Below, in pieces: positions 11,136-22,721 of a stretch of 64,000 nucleotides of DNA. The DNA is from Theocolax elegans (lineage: Eukaryota > Arthropoda > Insecta > Hymenoptera > Cerocephalidae). The notes under the pieces were generated by a model that did no database searches, was not told the DNA's origin, and was given only the letters and a program-made list of their open reading frames with translations. The translations under genes and the position numbers were made by a program. The stretch's first letter is position 1; every line of letters starts with the position of its first letter. Location: the NCBI GenBank assembly GCA_026168455.1, contig CM047428.1:85764594-85828593 (forward strand), in the 5' to 3' direction.

Positions 11136-14100
11136 TTAACTCGGTAACGTGGTGATTTTTTGGTAAAATGATCGGGTATTTTTCGGAATAAGTTAGATTA
11201 GAATTTTTTAGTCTGCCACCCACGCGAATTAATCCTTGGTCATCTATAAATGGATTTAATGAACGAATCTGGCTATTTGATTCGACTTTGCCTGTCTTTA
11301 CTAATTGCTTGATCTCATTTTCAAAGGCTTCCTTCTGTGTAATTTTTAAAATTATGTCTAGCGCGTTAGTCAATTCGTGAGTGGTGATTTGGCCTGACCG
11401 CCGATTCTCCTTATGTAATACGTTGTACTTGAAGCGTAGGATGTAGGCTATTACGCGTTTCAATTTATTAATTGATGAATATTTATTAAGTATTTCGATC
11501 TTCTGCGTTGCAAGATGAATTACTTGTGTTGGCCGTAATTCAGGAACTGGTACTGAATCAACCAAATTTTGAGGCCATTCTGATAAGTCTTTCTGGAGCC
11601 AAATTGGTCCAGTTTGCCAGGTTTCATGTCTGACGAGGTTAACTGGAGATAAACCGCGTGAGAGGATGTCAGCGACGTTGTCTGCCGTTGGAACGTGTCT
11701 CCAAAACATTGTGCTCGTGATGTCTCTGATTTCCGATACGCGATTCGCCACGAAAGGTTTTAGCAAATAAGGCTGCATGCTGATCCATCGCAATGTAATT
11801 GATGAATCGGACCATAGGAAAATTTCATTGAATTTAAGTGTAGTCGCATCTAGGAAGGTTTTTATCAATTTTGATAATAATAAGGCCGCGCACAATTCCA
11901 ATTTAGGTAGGGAAATTGTTTTAAGCGGAGCTACACGATTTTTTGAGCATAATAAATTGGTCAGAATATTTCCATCCTTGTCGATTGACCGAATGTACAT
12001 GCAAGCTCCGTATGCCTTTTCACTTGCGTCACAGAAACCGTGAATTTCGACGCGGGTTGCGTTTTTGATAACTACCTTTCTAGAGAAAGCTAACTGATTT
12101 AAAATAGGTAATTGATTTTTCATATCACACCATGTTGTATAAATTTGTTGAGGGACCGATTCATCCCAGTCGACTTGAGTTTGCCACAGCATCTGCATAA
12201 TTAATTTTGCTGCTACGATCACTGGACCGATTAAGCCTATGGGATCGTACAGTCGCGCGATATTCGAAAGAATTGTACGTTTTGTAATTCTTTCGTCGAA
12301 ATTCTCGATTATTTTATAACTAATTATATCTTTAACTCTATTCCATTGAATGCCGAGTGCCCTTGTCTCTGAATTTTCCTTTAGTAAATCTACATTTGTT
12401 AAAGATTCCGGTAAAGAAGTAATAACTTGTATATCATTGGATATCCATTTTCGTAAAGTAAATCCGCCTGCCTTCGCGAGGTGGATTAACTCGTCGCGTA
12501 GTTTTATAGCTTCCTCTGCCGTGTTGGTTCCGGTTATAATGTCATCAACGTAACAATCGCGTTTAATTATTTGACTGCCGAGTGGAAAATTCGTTATCTC
12601 GTCGTCCGCGAGTTGGTTGAGAACGCGAGTCGCGGAGTATGGAGCTGATGCGCTACCAAACAAAACTACTGGAATCATGTACGTTCCCAAGCTCTCATCC
12701 TCGTTTTCTCGCCACAATACTAATTGATATTGTGCATCGACTGGGTGGAGACCTATTTGTTTATACATTTTTTCTATGTCTGCGAGTAAAATAATCTGAT
12801 GTTCGCGGAATCTTAAAGTGATTTCAAAACTACCGTTTTGAACTACGGGTCCAACCATCAAACAGTCATTTAAGGATATACCCGTACTAGTTTTGGCTGA
12901 AGCGTTATTTACTATTCTGTGCTTAGTAGTTGAGCTTGACTCCTTGACTACTATGTGATAAGGTAAGACGCAATGTTTATCGTTTATTTCGTGATCTGAG
13001 ATTAAACTCATATGTCCTAACCGAATTGATTCGCGCATGCTTTCTACATAATCCGATTTTAGATTTGCATTTTTTCTTAGTCTACGTTCTAGCGAGTAAA
13101 ATTGACGCTCCGCGATTTTGCGTGATTCTCCTAACCTTTCAATTTTGTCATTAAAGGGTAACCTGACAGTATATCGACCTGTATTAGGATCCCGCGTTGT
13201 AGTTTTCTTGAAATGCTGCTCGACCTTATATTCTTCTTCAGATAGAAACTTCTTATCTTGAATTTCTTCAATCTCCCAAAATTTGCTTATGGATTTATGT
13301 AGTGCATTGAAAGCGAGCATGCATCGCGTAGATTTCTTTGAATAATTGTGTGCGGTAATTTTTCCGGCAAGTATCCAGCCTAACTTTGTTTTTTGCCACA
13401 GAGCCGTAGAGCCTACTATCTTCTCTTGACCAACTGACAATAAGTGATAAAATAATTCGACTCCTATCAGCGCATCTACTTCCTTCGGTTTATTGAAGTC
13501 CGGATCAGCTAGCGGTTTTCTCTGAGGTATACTAATAGTGCGTTTATCAATGAATTCGTTGGGCAAATGATTACAAATATTCGGTAGCACAAGGAAATCA
13601 ACATTTTCCTTATAATTTGTGCATCGCGACTGGATTTCTGCTTGCACTGAATGTTTTACGCGAGTCTCTACTTGATTTAACGTTTCTACTGGAATATCAA
13701 TTTGAATCCTTGGCAATTGTAACATTCGAACAAATCGTTCAGTCATAAAATTAGATTGTGCTCCACTATCTAGTAAAACGCGAGCTTGCACGAGTTGTCC
13801 ATCTTTATTTTTCACGTTTACCACAGCAGTCGAAAGCACTGATTGTGGTGAAATAATCGCGTTGTAAGCTTTACTAACAAAGCCATTGAAATTTGTTGTT
13901 GACGTCTCTGGTTGTGTAATAATCGACTGACTGCTACTCTGTAAATTAACTTCTCTCGTCTCGTAGTGAAGCATTGTGTTGTGCTTCTTACCGCATTTTT
14001 TACATCCTGACCATTTACAGTCAGTATTCGCGTGTCCCGGACGTAAACAATTAAAGCAAAGCTTGCTTAACTTTACTCTTTCAAGACGTTCCTTGACTTG

Positions 14101-15120
14101 AAGGGCCTTCAACGTTTCACATGCGTAAACTTTGTGCGATCCTTTACAAATCGCACACGAATCGGATTGTGCAATCGTGAAGACTTGTTTTTTACCAATA
14201 TTCGGTTTCGAATACGCGTTTATTTTGGTAGCAAGGTTGATGCTTGTTACCTGCAAAATTTGGCAACGTTGTTCTAAGAAGGTCATGAACTCCTTCATAG
14301 TTGGCATTTCCGTACCGTGGACCGATTTTTCCCATTCTTGATGCGAGACGCGGTCTAACTTAGCGGTGAATGAATGAATTAGTAATGTATCCCATGAGTC
14401 GGTGGGTTGACCTAACGACTTAAGGGCGCGTAGATGCGTATTAATTGAATCGATAAATTTACGTAAGTCGGGCGCAGATTCTTTGCTGATAGATGCTAAA
14501 TTCATAAGAATGCGAACGTGTTTTTGAATAATAATGCGTTTATTGTCGTAACGCTCCTTTAATAGTTGTAACGCGGCTTCATAATTTTCTTCAGTTAATT
14601 CGAGTGAATTTATAATCTCTGCAGCTTCTCCTTTTAAGCAACTCTTTAAATAATAAAGTTTTTGTATCATGTTTAAACTGGAATTACCATGTACCATTGA
14701 GTTGAATTGATTGTGAAAAGATAACCATTTATCGAATGCGCCGTCGAACGTGGTAAGTTCAATCGGCGGTAGACGAAGCTGTGAAGTGTCATTTGCATTT
14801 ACACTCGTAACATTTGTAGCTTGTGGTCTACCTACGTTTTGTTGTCTTTCAATTAAATCGTATGCTTTACTTATAACTTCGTAAAATGTCCTTTCGAAAA
14901 CATCGAACTCGCTAGATTGTTCTCCGGTAATCGTGTCAATTTGCATTGTAAAATTCTCAAATTCGGTTAAAAGTGGCTCGATTCTCGTTAATCGTACTTT
15001 AATTTCCGTTTTTCTGTCAACGTTTAAAGGATCATTTAGAAAATTCGCGAATTTTTTAAGTTTAGTTTTGATTACACCGCGCTGAGTCTTGAGCTCTCTA
15101 ACTGCTTCGTTATCCGGCAT
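11020..15120 (-). CDS. BEL/Pao gag-pol polyprotein (gag, protease, RT, RNase H)
   Basis: This 1366-residue frame encodes the capsid and replication enzymes of the element. The N-terminal region (about residues 110-270) has the DUF1759 gag pattern, including FDGAFDKWLSFHNQF. A CCHC zinc knuckle (CFNCLRPGHANTDC, near residue 357) follows, with a second Cys/His cluster just after. The aspartic protease shows LLDSGAQ near residue 448 (DUF1758 type). Reverse transcriptase follows, with its first catalytic Asp in ADIEKMY near 778 and YVDD near 856. RNase H acidic residues are seen in GFCDASE (about 1027), LPKLELCAA, WSDSS (about 1104) and the ADILSRG tail. Integrase begins near 1320 with the HHVTELI...H half of its zinc site, then the frame runs off after YWPLNG. 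The start at 15120 lies about 410 nt after the primer site, which is a normal leader length, and is followed by an open gag. Confidence 0.95.
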   Translation of the reverse strand: MPDNEAVRELKTQRGVIKTKLKKFANFLNDPLNVDRKTEIKVRLTRIEPLLTEFENFTMQIDTITGEQSSEFDVFERTFYEVISKAYDLIERQQNVGRPQATNVTSVNANDTSQLRLPPIELTTFDGAFDKWLSFHNQFNSMVHGNSSLNMIQKLYYLKSCLKGEAAEIINSLELTEENYEAALQLLKERYDNKRIIIQKHVRILMNLASISKESAPDLRKFIDSINTHLRALKSLGQPTDSWDTLLIHSFTAKLDRVSHQEWEKSVHGTEMPTMKEFMTFLEQRCQILQVTSINLATKINAYSKPNIGKKQVFTIAQSDSCAICKGSHKVYACETLKALQVKERLERVKLSKLCFNCLRPGHANTDCKWSGCKKCGKKHNTMLHYETREVNLQSSSQSIITQPETSTTNFNGFVSKAYNAIISPQSVLSTAVVNVKNKDGQLVQARVLLDSGAQSNFMTERFVRMLQLPRIQIDIPVETLNQVETRVKHSVQAEIQSRCTNYKENVDFLVLPNICNHLPNEFIDKRTISIPQRKPLADPDFNKPKEVDALIGVELFYHLLSVGQEKIVGSTALWQKTKLGWILAGKITAHNYSKKSTRCMLAFNALHKSISKFWEIEEIQDKKFLSEEEYKVEQHFKKTTTRDPNTGRYTVRLPFNDKIERLGESRKIAERQFYSLERRLRKNANLKSDYVESMRESIRLGHMSLISDHEINDKHCVLPYHIVVKESSSTTKHRIVNNASAKTSTGISLNDCLMVGPVVQNGSFEITLRFREHQIILLADIEKMYKQIGLHPVDAQYQLVLWRENEDESLGTYMIPVVLFGSASAPYSATRVLNQLADDEITNFPLGSQIIKRDCYVDDIITGTNTAEEAIKLRDELIHLAKAGGFTLRKWISNDIQVITSLPESLTNVDLLKENSETRALGIQWNRVKDIISYKIIENFDERITKRTILSNIARLYDPIGLIGPVIVAAKLIMQMLWQTQVDWDESVPQQIYTTWCDMKNQLPILNQLAFSRKVVIKNATRVEIHGFCDASEKAYGACMYIRSIDKDGNILTNLLCSKNRVAPLKTISLPKLELCAALLLSKLIKTFLDATTLKFNEIFLWSDSSITLRWISMQPYLLKPFVANRVSEIRDITSTMFWRHVPTADNVADILSRGLSPVNLVRHETWQTGPIWLQKDLSEWPQNLVDSVPVPELRPTQVIHLATQKIEILNKYSSINKLKRVIAYILRFKYNVLHKENRRSGQITTHELTNALDIILKITQKEAFENEIKQLVKTGKVESNSQIRSLNPFIDDQGLIRVGGRLKNSNLTYSEKYPIILPKNHHVTELIVRNSHELGLHSGTQATLYNIRAKYWPLNGKKFNKKGH
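11041..11047 (-). other. A7 homopolymer at the pol frame break
   Basis: On the minus strand seven A residues lie in the 116-nt overlap between the two reading frames, precisely where the integrase similarity moves from one frame to the other. The frame change needed is +1 (or -2), so a standard -1 slippery heptamer would not serve. One extra base in the homopolymer is enough to explain the break. Confidence 0.7.
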
Positions 15121-15529
15121 TTTTCAATTAAATTATCTTATTCCCTTAAAATTGAAGCAAAGAATAGGAATGTATAGGATAAAGTTCACGAGTTTACTTA
15201 GCTTTGATTACGATGCGTTGGTGTACGACTGTCTCAATGGATGCCTCGAAGAATGCCTTTGGACCTTGCTGCAGTGATCATCTAGTTGATGAACGTCTCT
15301 TAATCTTAACGTGTTGACCAGCCTCGAAAGTTCTCACTTGACTTGGCTGTCGTTTCCTTAATTGAGTTACTCGAACGGTAGATCGTGTTTGCGTAATTTC
15401 GATGTCTTTCACGTATATGTTATAAACTCACACTTGATATGAATTCACACTTGAATATTTTTTGACACCAATTAATTTAACACAAAACTTGCGAATCGTA
15501 CTTCAGAATTGTCAATTTAAATTAGTTAT
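15121..15529 (-). other. Untranslated leader of the BEL/Pao element
   Basis: About 410 nt separate the primer-binding site from the gag start. It should hold packaging and dimerisation signals, but none is recognisable by eye. There is no upstream reading frame of note. Confidence 0.6.
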
Positions 15530-15547
15530 ATCCGGCTCGAAGGACCA
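15530..15547 (-). other. Primer-binding site, tRNA-Tyr type
   Basis: On the minus strand the 18 bases TGGTCCTTCGAGCCGGAT begin directly at the end of the 5' LTR with no spacer. The plus strand reads as a tRNA 3' end including CCA. The acceptor and T-arm bases agree with animal tRNA-Tyr, whose genes begin CCTTCGA, as I remember them. The match defines the element's boundaries and strand. Confidence 0.8.
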
Positions 15548-16279
15548 TGTTTGAAATTGAAATGGCGTATCTCGCAGAGGCTCAAATATTTTGAGTATGT
15601 AGATATGCTGTGCACGCGAAAGTAATCGGATGCACCTTTAGATCGGTGAAAATGAATAAACTCCGAAGTGTATTGTGACAAGTTTATTTTAACTAATAGT
15701 TACAAGTAAGAGGGTGAACCTCTCCGTTTGACCGTTCGATTATAACTAACTATCTGTTTAACAAATTTGTGGACGCATAATGACAATTTCCTTGGCTCCG
15801 TCTAGTGTGAGCATAATGAACCTAAATATTGTAACCCTATTGGCTAAATCTAAACAAATCAACGTTTGCTTGAAACAAGCTCCTCCTTTAGACGCATAAC
15901 CTTAGTTTTAACTTGTTCGGACTCGAATTGGCCACCTCGGTAGATGGTTTATGGTTTTACCTGAACAAAGGATGCGTTGTGCTAAATATTTACGTCTTCA
16001 AGCGCTTTCTGATATCGGTGATAATCTCTAAACGATGCGTCCACTTGATATAAACCAATTGTTTTGAAACATAGTAATAAAATAATAATGAGCGGAAAAG
16101 TTTCATAATCGTGTACAATAATAGATGAATTCGACTTATAATGTATTTACAGCCAACATGTGCGCTCTGGGGAAAATACTGGGGAAATTTTGAGGATAGG
16201 ATGGGTTTTCTTTGAGTTTTGTCTGTGTATACGTGTATATAGAAAATAACATTATCGTATGCGATTACAATTCGCAACA
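15548..16279 (-). repeat. Right LTR (5' LTR of the element)
   Basis: It is 732 bp, begins TG and ends CA on the plus strand, and differs from the left LTR at one base only. In element orientation it holds the promoter. A TATATA word lies about 50 bp from its outer edge, but no start site can be fixed from sequence alone. Confidence 0.95.
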
Positions 16280-16284
16280 TAATA
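16280..16284. repeat. Target-site duplication, right copy (TAATA)
   Basis: TAATA directly follows the right LTR and matches 9103-9107. Confidence 0.9.
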
Positions 16285-17032
16285 CATTTTATTAAACAAG
16301 AGTAAAGTTTCGGTCATTGACAATCAACTACGCCACCCGGATAATAAATATGTACTAAATAACAGTTGGTTGAAATAATTATGTATGTATACCTTAAACA
16401 ATGTACAAATATTAAAAAAATCAAAAAATATGGTTCTCCGTACTTTAATATTTGCAACTATTTTGTTACTGAGCAAAAATTAATATATTTTCATGGTAAT
16501 TTAACTGACGCAATATTTATCCAACTGGTAGGATGTTAACCTCGGCAAAATATAAAAAGGCAGTAAAACAAGGTTAAATAAGTAAACTACAATATCATGT
16601 CTATTACAAAGCTCGAAGCTGCTTAGGAGGGTGCGAGTTATTTATTTAGAAATCCTGACTGCTAAGCCAAGAGCCAATTTACCTCTATTGGCCCAACACA
16701 CACACACACACACGCGCAACTACTATCGTGCCGATCGAAGAAGCAATACGCACGGTCTACCTAAGCACAAAGGAGATTCATTATTTCCTCGAAAATTCCG
16801 GAGGGTGAATCTTACGAGTTCTCGATGTTATTGTCGTGTTTTACTTACACGTTTATCCACCACGGATTTATTCAAATCTCCTAAACGGTCGCGTCTACTG
16901 TGTGTATACACGTAGATATATAAATATATACAGCCATCCGTCAAATCGACGTGTAAATTAATTTGGTATACCCGTATTATTCTAGTAATAAATCATTTCT
17001 CACGATTTTTCAATAAACAAAAGGTTTACTAC

Positions 17033-17095
17033 ACGCACCCACACGCACCCACACGCACCCACACACACATACACACACACACACGCACACACACA
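17033..17095 (+). repeat. CA-rich minisatellite
   Basis: Three exact copies of the 10-bp unit ACACGCACCC are followed by a degenerate CA tract. Confidence 0.85.
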
Positions 17096-18848
17096 TACTC
17101 CAATTGACCAATATTCGTTCGATCGAGCGTTTAAACCCAACCGATACATGCTGCATATACCCATAAACTTTTCATAATGATATTTCGACTTTCAAAAGCG
17201 TTACAACGATTTATTTAATATTTATTTAATGCAAATGGAATATAGCATAACAAAATATTCGCATGCGCGAACACTCCGTGTACTTCCGATCAATATTTCG
17301 ATTTCCGAAGTTTAACAAATAAATAAATAAATAGAATTTCATTCCTAATATGATATTGCAAAAAGCATAAACACCGGTATATCTCGTTAACTAAAACAAT
17401 TACCGAATACCGACGCAACGTCCAAACACTCGTGCTCGTCTTCCTCCCTCAACGTATATTTCGTTGCTAACATTAATATTATTGTTATGCCCCCGATTTT
17501 AATAACAATGGTCTTCATTTTCAACGATTCCACAATTTTTGGTAGTTCACACTGTTTTGTCCCTATTATATATTGAACGTTTTAACCTTACGGTGTTAAA
17601 AATTCTGACGCAGAAAAACTAGAAAAATTGCAATATATATAAAAATTTAAAGTCCATATATTATACTTTGAAAAACTAAAATAATGTATTACTATCTTCT
17701 AACCTCTAAACGCCATACATACATTGATACAAAAAAAACATAAAAACTGACTAAAATGTAGAAAATTACGAAATCGGATTTGAAAAATTAAAATTTGGAT
17801 TCCACTTAACAAAAACAAATTATATTTACAAAAAATAAAAATAGATGTTTTTACACTGTAATAGCCAAAATATGAAAAGTATGTTTTTTAACGCAAAAGT
17901 GTAAAAAATTTACGAAACTGCTCTGGAAGAATTTAAAGTTCAAAGATATCACTGAAAAATAAACTTGGGCTATTTCTATACATTCTAACCTTAGAATAAA
18001 TAGAGCCAAACGTACAAAAAATAAAAAAAGGGTAATGTTTTTATTGTACGAAAAAGTATGGATTTCAAACACTACGTTTCAAAAGTAGAATTTTCCATCT
18101 TTTCACTATTTAAATAACAAAACAGAATTTTATTCTTTCTTAAAGTAAAAAAAAACTATATATATCGATCGATATATATCGGTTTTTTCTTGTCAAATGT
18201 AATTTACATTTGTAAAGTAAAACAGTTTGAAGTTTGCAAAGCTAGGGATTTTTCTCCTTAGACATTTGTGGTTTTCGAGTGATGACACGATATCGTATTA
18301 TCACAGTGAAAAAGAAAGATTCGACGATTTTGTAATCGGTTAATATTGATTCGTTTACAGGTGCATGGAAAAGTTTACGAGCGGCGATACGTAGAGTAGA
18401 TTAAAAAGAAAAAGTGCAATCTTAAAGGGGAATGGATAAATAAATAAATAATAAGAAAAGTGGGGTAGACACGAGGGTAGACACGTAGATCGAATTTTGG
18501 AGGGAGGAGGAGCGGACGTGGGGGGTTCGAAAAAAGAAAAGCGATACTAAAAGGTAGAGTTGTACATTCGATACTCGAGGGTATAAATCAGACCAGGTGG
18601 TAACTAATGCAAACAAGAGATAGCGAAAATTTGGTATAGCATCGAAAGGTGATTCGTATCGGTATATATAGTATAGACTTCGATCGTGATCGTATCTAGG
18701 CACAATAACCTGGTTTTCTTCCAAGTTTTATGGCTATTTTTTTGTTCCTTTTATACGAGGGGCGATCCCGATTCCATTTTCCGGGCTCGCGCTCGTTCGC
18801 GCTACTCCCTGCAGACCGATTACATTCGCAAGGAGAGGAAGATGTCGA

Positions 18849-18861
18849 GGGGGGGGGGGGG
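18849..18861 (+). repeat. G13 homopolymer
   Basis: An uninterrupted run of 13 G residues within a GC-rich patch. Runs of this kind are common places for length errors and for unusual DNA structure. Confidence 0.9.
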
Positions 18862-18950
18862 AGCGAACCTAGGGGTAAGGTTCGTTCGGGCGCGTGCCGT
18901 GTGTTTTGCCTCTTCACGACCCACATTCGGAGAATTACGAGCCTCGCGTA

Positions 18951-18976
18951 ACACACACACACACACACACACACAC
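18951..18976 (+). repeat. (AC)n microsatellite
   Basis: A pure AC dinucleotide tract of 13 units. Confidence 0.95.
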
Positions 18977-20885
18977 TTCTCTTGGGAAAGATCGAAGACT
19001 TCGGGGTTCATCGAGTAGACAGCTCGTTTCTCCGTCTACGCCATCTCTCTCTCTCTCTCTCACTCTCCTTTTTAATTGATTTTTTAACTAATTTACATTT
19101 TCTCGAGATTTACGGTTTTATGCGGTATTTGTTCGGGTTTTTTATAACTTCTCGGCATATGTTACAAACTTTTAAAAATGGCTAGTTTATATACCGAAAC
19201 TCGTTGATTACACTTCTAGTTGAAAGGGTTTGTTAAAATTATTATTACGCGTTTCGATCAATCTGTTGATATTTTTACGAAGTGTTATGTCAAGACACTT
19301 GTTGATCACAAGTAATATAATAAGTATAGGTTAAAGTGCGCAACTAAAGCAATTCGTAAATTAGTGAAAGTAGGGCGTTGGACTTTTCTATATTGTATAA
19401 TCTTACGATCGTACAATTGTCCTCTTACCTTTCAGATTGACAAAACGTATTCGATGCGGTTTAATTATTAAAAAGGTAAATATTTAAATATTTTGCGTTT
19501 TAATCTTTTGATTTCCTTACTTTATTTACCAGATTAATAAAAATTAAGCGTTAAAATTGTTAACGAAACGAAAGGTTAACTATTTTTTTATTAAAAATAA
19601 ATCTAGGATGATGTATACAATAGAGCTACATTCAAATAATATAATACGAGAATTTAGAACCTAAAACACATCATTACACTTTGATTTTATTCTAACCATA
19701 AAATACACCCACTTTACTTCTTGCAATTGTCAACGTAATTATAGATATACCGTCAAATAATTGTACTAACATCTACGAAAAAATTATATCGATTACTGTA
19801 TTTCATTCGTTCAACATTCTAACTTAAAGGGATTATTTATATAATTTATTGTTCTCCTTACTTATCAACATTAATTGCATATAATTGGACATAATTAGAA
19901 ATGGGGTTTAGTTGATAATATTTTAAGCGTTTATTTTTCTTTCTTTGTGAATAGTTTATTAGTATACCAAAGTTTAGAGAGAAATATTTATTAGTTTTCG
20001 AAAACCATCTTTTATCAACAATTTGCAAGTTCTTTGCAATATTAGGTTAGGTTTAATGCAACATATAATCCAATAGAAATTATCGAAACTTCACCTTTAT
20101 TCTGTTGGATGAGGATAGAGGATATTGATCCTGATCGTCGTAAAATAAGCATTATGGTTTTCGTATACATCAAATCTAATCAAGATATTCGTATATTATC
20201 AAAAGAGAAAAATCAAATACCAATTGAACTTATACCTACTTTTAGATTGATAACGAGAATTGTCCTGATAAAAATTAGTCAATATATTAATATTTTGAGA
20301 TTAGAAATACCCGATAGGTCATAATTATCCCTTTTCTACCGATCTCGTAGGAAAATAGGTAATATATACTTAACACAATTGTTTAAGTTTATAATACAAC
20401 AATAGCAGCGAAACGTATTGAAAAACTGTCTTTAAAAAAAAAGAAATGTATAAAATGAAAATTAAATTAGACGTACGGTCGGATACGATAAAAATGAGGT
20501 GTAGGAAGGAAAATTCCTAAATATAATTAATCGAAGAGGATAATATAGGAACTGGTGTCAACATAAACCGACGTAGATACAGATATAGTTGTTGTATACC
20601 GAATGATCAAACAGATCGAGAGGGAGGGCCGGGGAGAAGCGAGGTAAATCGTAAAAGTCAACGATTAACGGTGTGTGTATACACCATCCAATTTCGGTTC
20701 GAGTAGCAACTAGCAGTTGACTCAAGTAGACGCGTAAACGAATTCGGCGCATCATCATCGGCAAAATAAACGGGAAAACGAGAGAGTGAGAGAGAGAGGG
20801 TAAGAGGAAATTTCCAAGCAACCAAAGTGGAAGAAAGAGTTGAGCTGTTAATTCAACCTATAATACATATACATACACACACTCG

Positions 20886-20909
20886 TATATATATATATAT
20901 ATATATATA
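20886..20909 (+). repeat. (TA)n microsatellite
   Basis: A pure TA tract, followed by interrupted TA/CATA repeats to about 20970. Confidence 0.9.
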
Positions 20910-21099
20910 AGTATACATAAGCTCGCGCTCATACACATATATACATATATACATATATATATACACATGTACAAAGTTGAAAGTTGTAAATTACCAGAGA
21001 GTCGAAATCAGTGCTTACGCGCTCGGGGAAACTTGAAGAGGAAAAGATCCAGTTGGAAGGACTCTCGATTACCTGGAACGGAGATGGAAAAAGACCTGC

Positions 21100-21145
21100 C
21101 TATATATATATATATATAAAGAGAGAGAGAGAGAGAGAGAGAGAG
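21100..21145 (+). repeat. Compound (TA)n-(GA)n microsatellite
   Basis: A TA tract runs directly into a GA tract of about 12 units. Confidence 0.9.
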
Positions 21146-21544
21146 TGCGAACTGATTTACACCGAGAAAGGAAAATCTTACTCGCTTCGTCTCTCATATA
21201 TACATCCCTCGCGTAACTATATATATACATATCCAATATCGTAAAATTCCTGTAATTACCTTTTCAAGATAACATTTTAATATGTACATATATATACATA
21301 TATATATATACATATATATCGAATAGAATCGATTTTAGGTACAAAGAATTTCCATTAACCCCTTTTTTCCTTTTTTTAATTAATTGAATTATGGTTCCTT
21401 GGGTTATTACGATTACGATCGATATATAACATTACCTTTTAATTATATATATATATATATATCGGTGTGTGTGTGTTGTGTATGTATGTATACCCAGCTT
21501 CTATTTATAATACTATATATCTCTTCGAATGCAACGTATACCCA

Positions 21545-21569
21545 TACACACACACACACACACACACAC
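21545..21569 (+). repeat. (CA)n microsatellite
   Basis: A pure CA tract of about 12 units; a GT-rich tract lies 70 bp upstream near 21465-21482. Confidence 0.9.
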
Positions 21570-22068
21570 CGGTATACGTTTATCATTAGAATAATGATGA
21601 GAATATGCATCGCAATAATATTTGAACCGTGATATTCGATACCTCGCACAATTAAAACGTAAAGTTCATTAATTTTAAACCTTCAACCTATCCCGCACCC
21701 GTGTGCTTACCCTTTATATAATATAATTATGCGCGTCTGCTTAAATAATTTTGATACTACGAAAATTAAAAAATATATATTAGATAAATTAAATACGGAA
21801 ATCTGTAATGGGTAGATCTGCATAAGGTCGACCCTTATGCCTGTGCAAAATTTAGATCGAGGTAAACGGTATATGCGTAACGATACAAAAACGAAATTAT
21901 TTGGACTTTCGATTAACGTTTTACCTTTTTTCTAACATTTTCAAAGTAAAATATCCAATTTTCGAGACGAATCGTTTTTTGGTGTAACGCGAGATCACAG
22001 TCAATTATCCCTAAGAAGAGCAATTAATTCCAAGTTTCTTCTTTCGTTCTACAAAGGAGGTGATAACA

Positions 22069-22105
22069 GAAGAAGAAGAAGAAGAAGAAGAAGAAGAAGA
22101 AGAAG
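22069..22105 (+). repeat. (AGA)n microsatellite
   Basis: About 12 perfect AGA/GAA trinucleotides. Confidence 0.95.
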
Positions 22106-22251
22106 CTATATACGTTATTCTAATTGTCTCTTCGTATATACTACCTACTGTCATTTTCGAGGTATTCTTTTATATTCAGAGATATTTCTTTCTTTTTGGA
22201 TATATAATAACCGAGTAATTTTGCGTTCTAATTAGGACACGCTTAAAATTT

Positions 22252-22721
22252 ACTTACTAGGAGAAGCCGTGACCTTCTTTGATCGTTTATAAAAAGAAAC
22301 TCAAATCGGTTAATTTGGAGCTAAGTAAAATAAGAAATTGATGAAATTTTGGCCAAAAATGGCAATACTTTTTTACTACTAAATTTTATTTAAAATTTCA
22401 TTAGTTTCTTGTGTTCTATATAGCTAATTAACTCCAAATTAATCGATTTAAGCTTCTTTTTTTCAAGTCATATCTACTTGATCTCAGCTTTCTTTTAAAT
22501 TTGGGAGTGAGTATTTATCTTTATTTGTTTCCGAGTTATAAGCAATCAAGGTGACAGTAATTTTTTAACAAAATTCGCTTTAGTTAGCCATACCTTGGGT
22601 AATATTAACGCGTTAGGGTCTAAATCTGGCTTACCTCATATTTTTATATTACAAAACATACCCTAGAGTTTGGTTAAGATCCGTGATCCAAAGGCCTTGA
22701 CCTCTCCTAGTTAGTACACAA
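22252..22721. mobile_element. Old fold-back repeat, possible degenerate MITE
   Basis: Inner inverted arms are clear: 22292-22350 pairs with 22392-22460. The first 29 bases match at 26 positions, and a second matching block (about AAGAAA..GATGAAATTTT) lies nearer the centre after an indel. Weaker outer arms share ACTNACTAGGAGA at 22252-22266 and 22707-22721. The left arms are adjacent, while about 220 bp separate the right ones, so the right side may carry an insertion or the two arm pairs may belong to different elements. No coding sequence is inside. Confidence 0.45.

Larger units (their letters stand above)
9108..16279 (-). mobile_element. BEL/Pao LTR retrotransposon, nearly intact
   Basis: A 7172-bp element is inserted on the minus strand. 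In element order it has a 5' LTR (15548-16279), a tRNA-Tyr-type primer site (15530-15547), a leader, one long gag-pol frame (15120-11020), a second frame carrying most of integrase (11135-10011), a purine-rich tract (9840-9850) and a 3' LTR (9108-9839). The LTRs differ at a single base (9428 A versus 15868 G), so insertion is recent. Gag of the DUF1759 type, an aspartic protease with DSG, a reverse transcriptase with YVDD and the Pao-type integrase place it in BEL/Pao rather than Gypsy or Copia. The only visible lesion is a one-base frame change at an A7 run (11041-11047). No envelope-like frame is present between integrase and the 3' LTR. Confidence 0.96.
16285..22250. other. Non-coding stretch rich in simple repeats
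   Basis: No protein-like frame is seen. The stretch holds a CACGCACCCA-type minisatellite (17033-17095), a 22-bp palindrome (18158-18179), a G13 run (18849-18861), a CA tract (18951-18976), TA tracts near 20886-20909 and 21100-21118, an AG tract (21121-21145), a CA tract (21545-21569) and a GAA tract (22069-22105). Reading frames between 18686 and 19185 are translations of these repeats. Confidence 0.6.
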
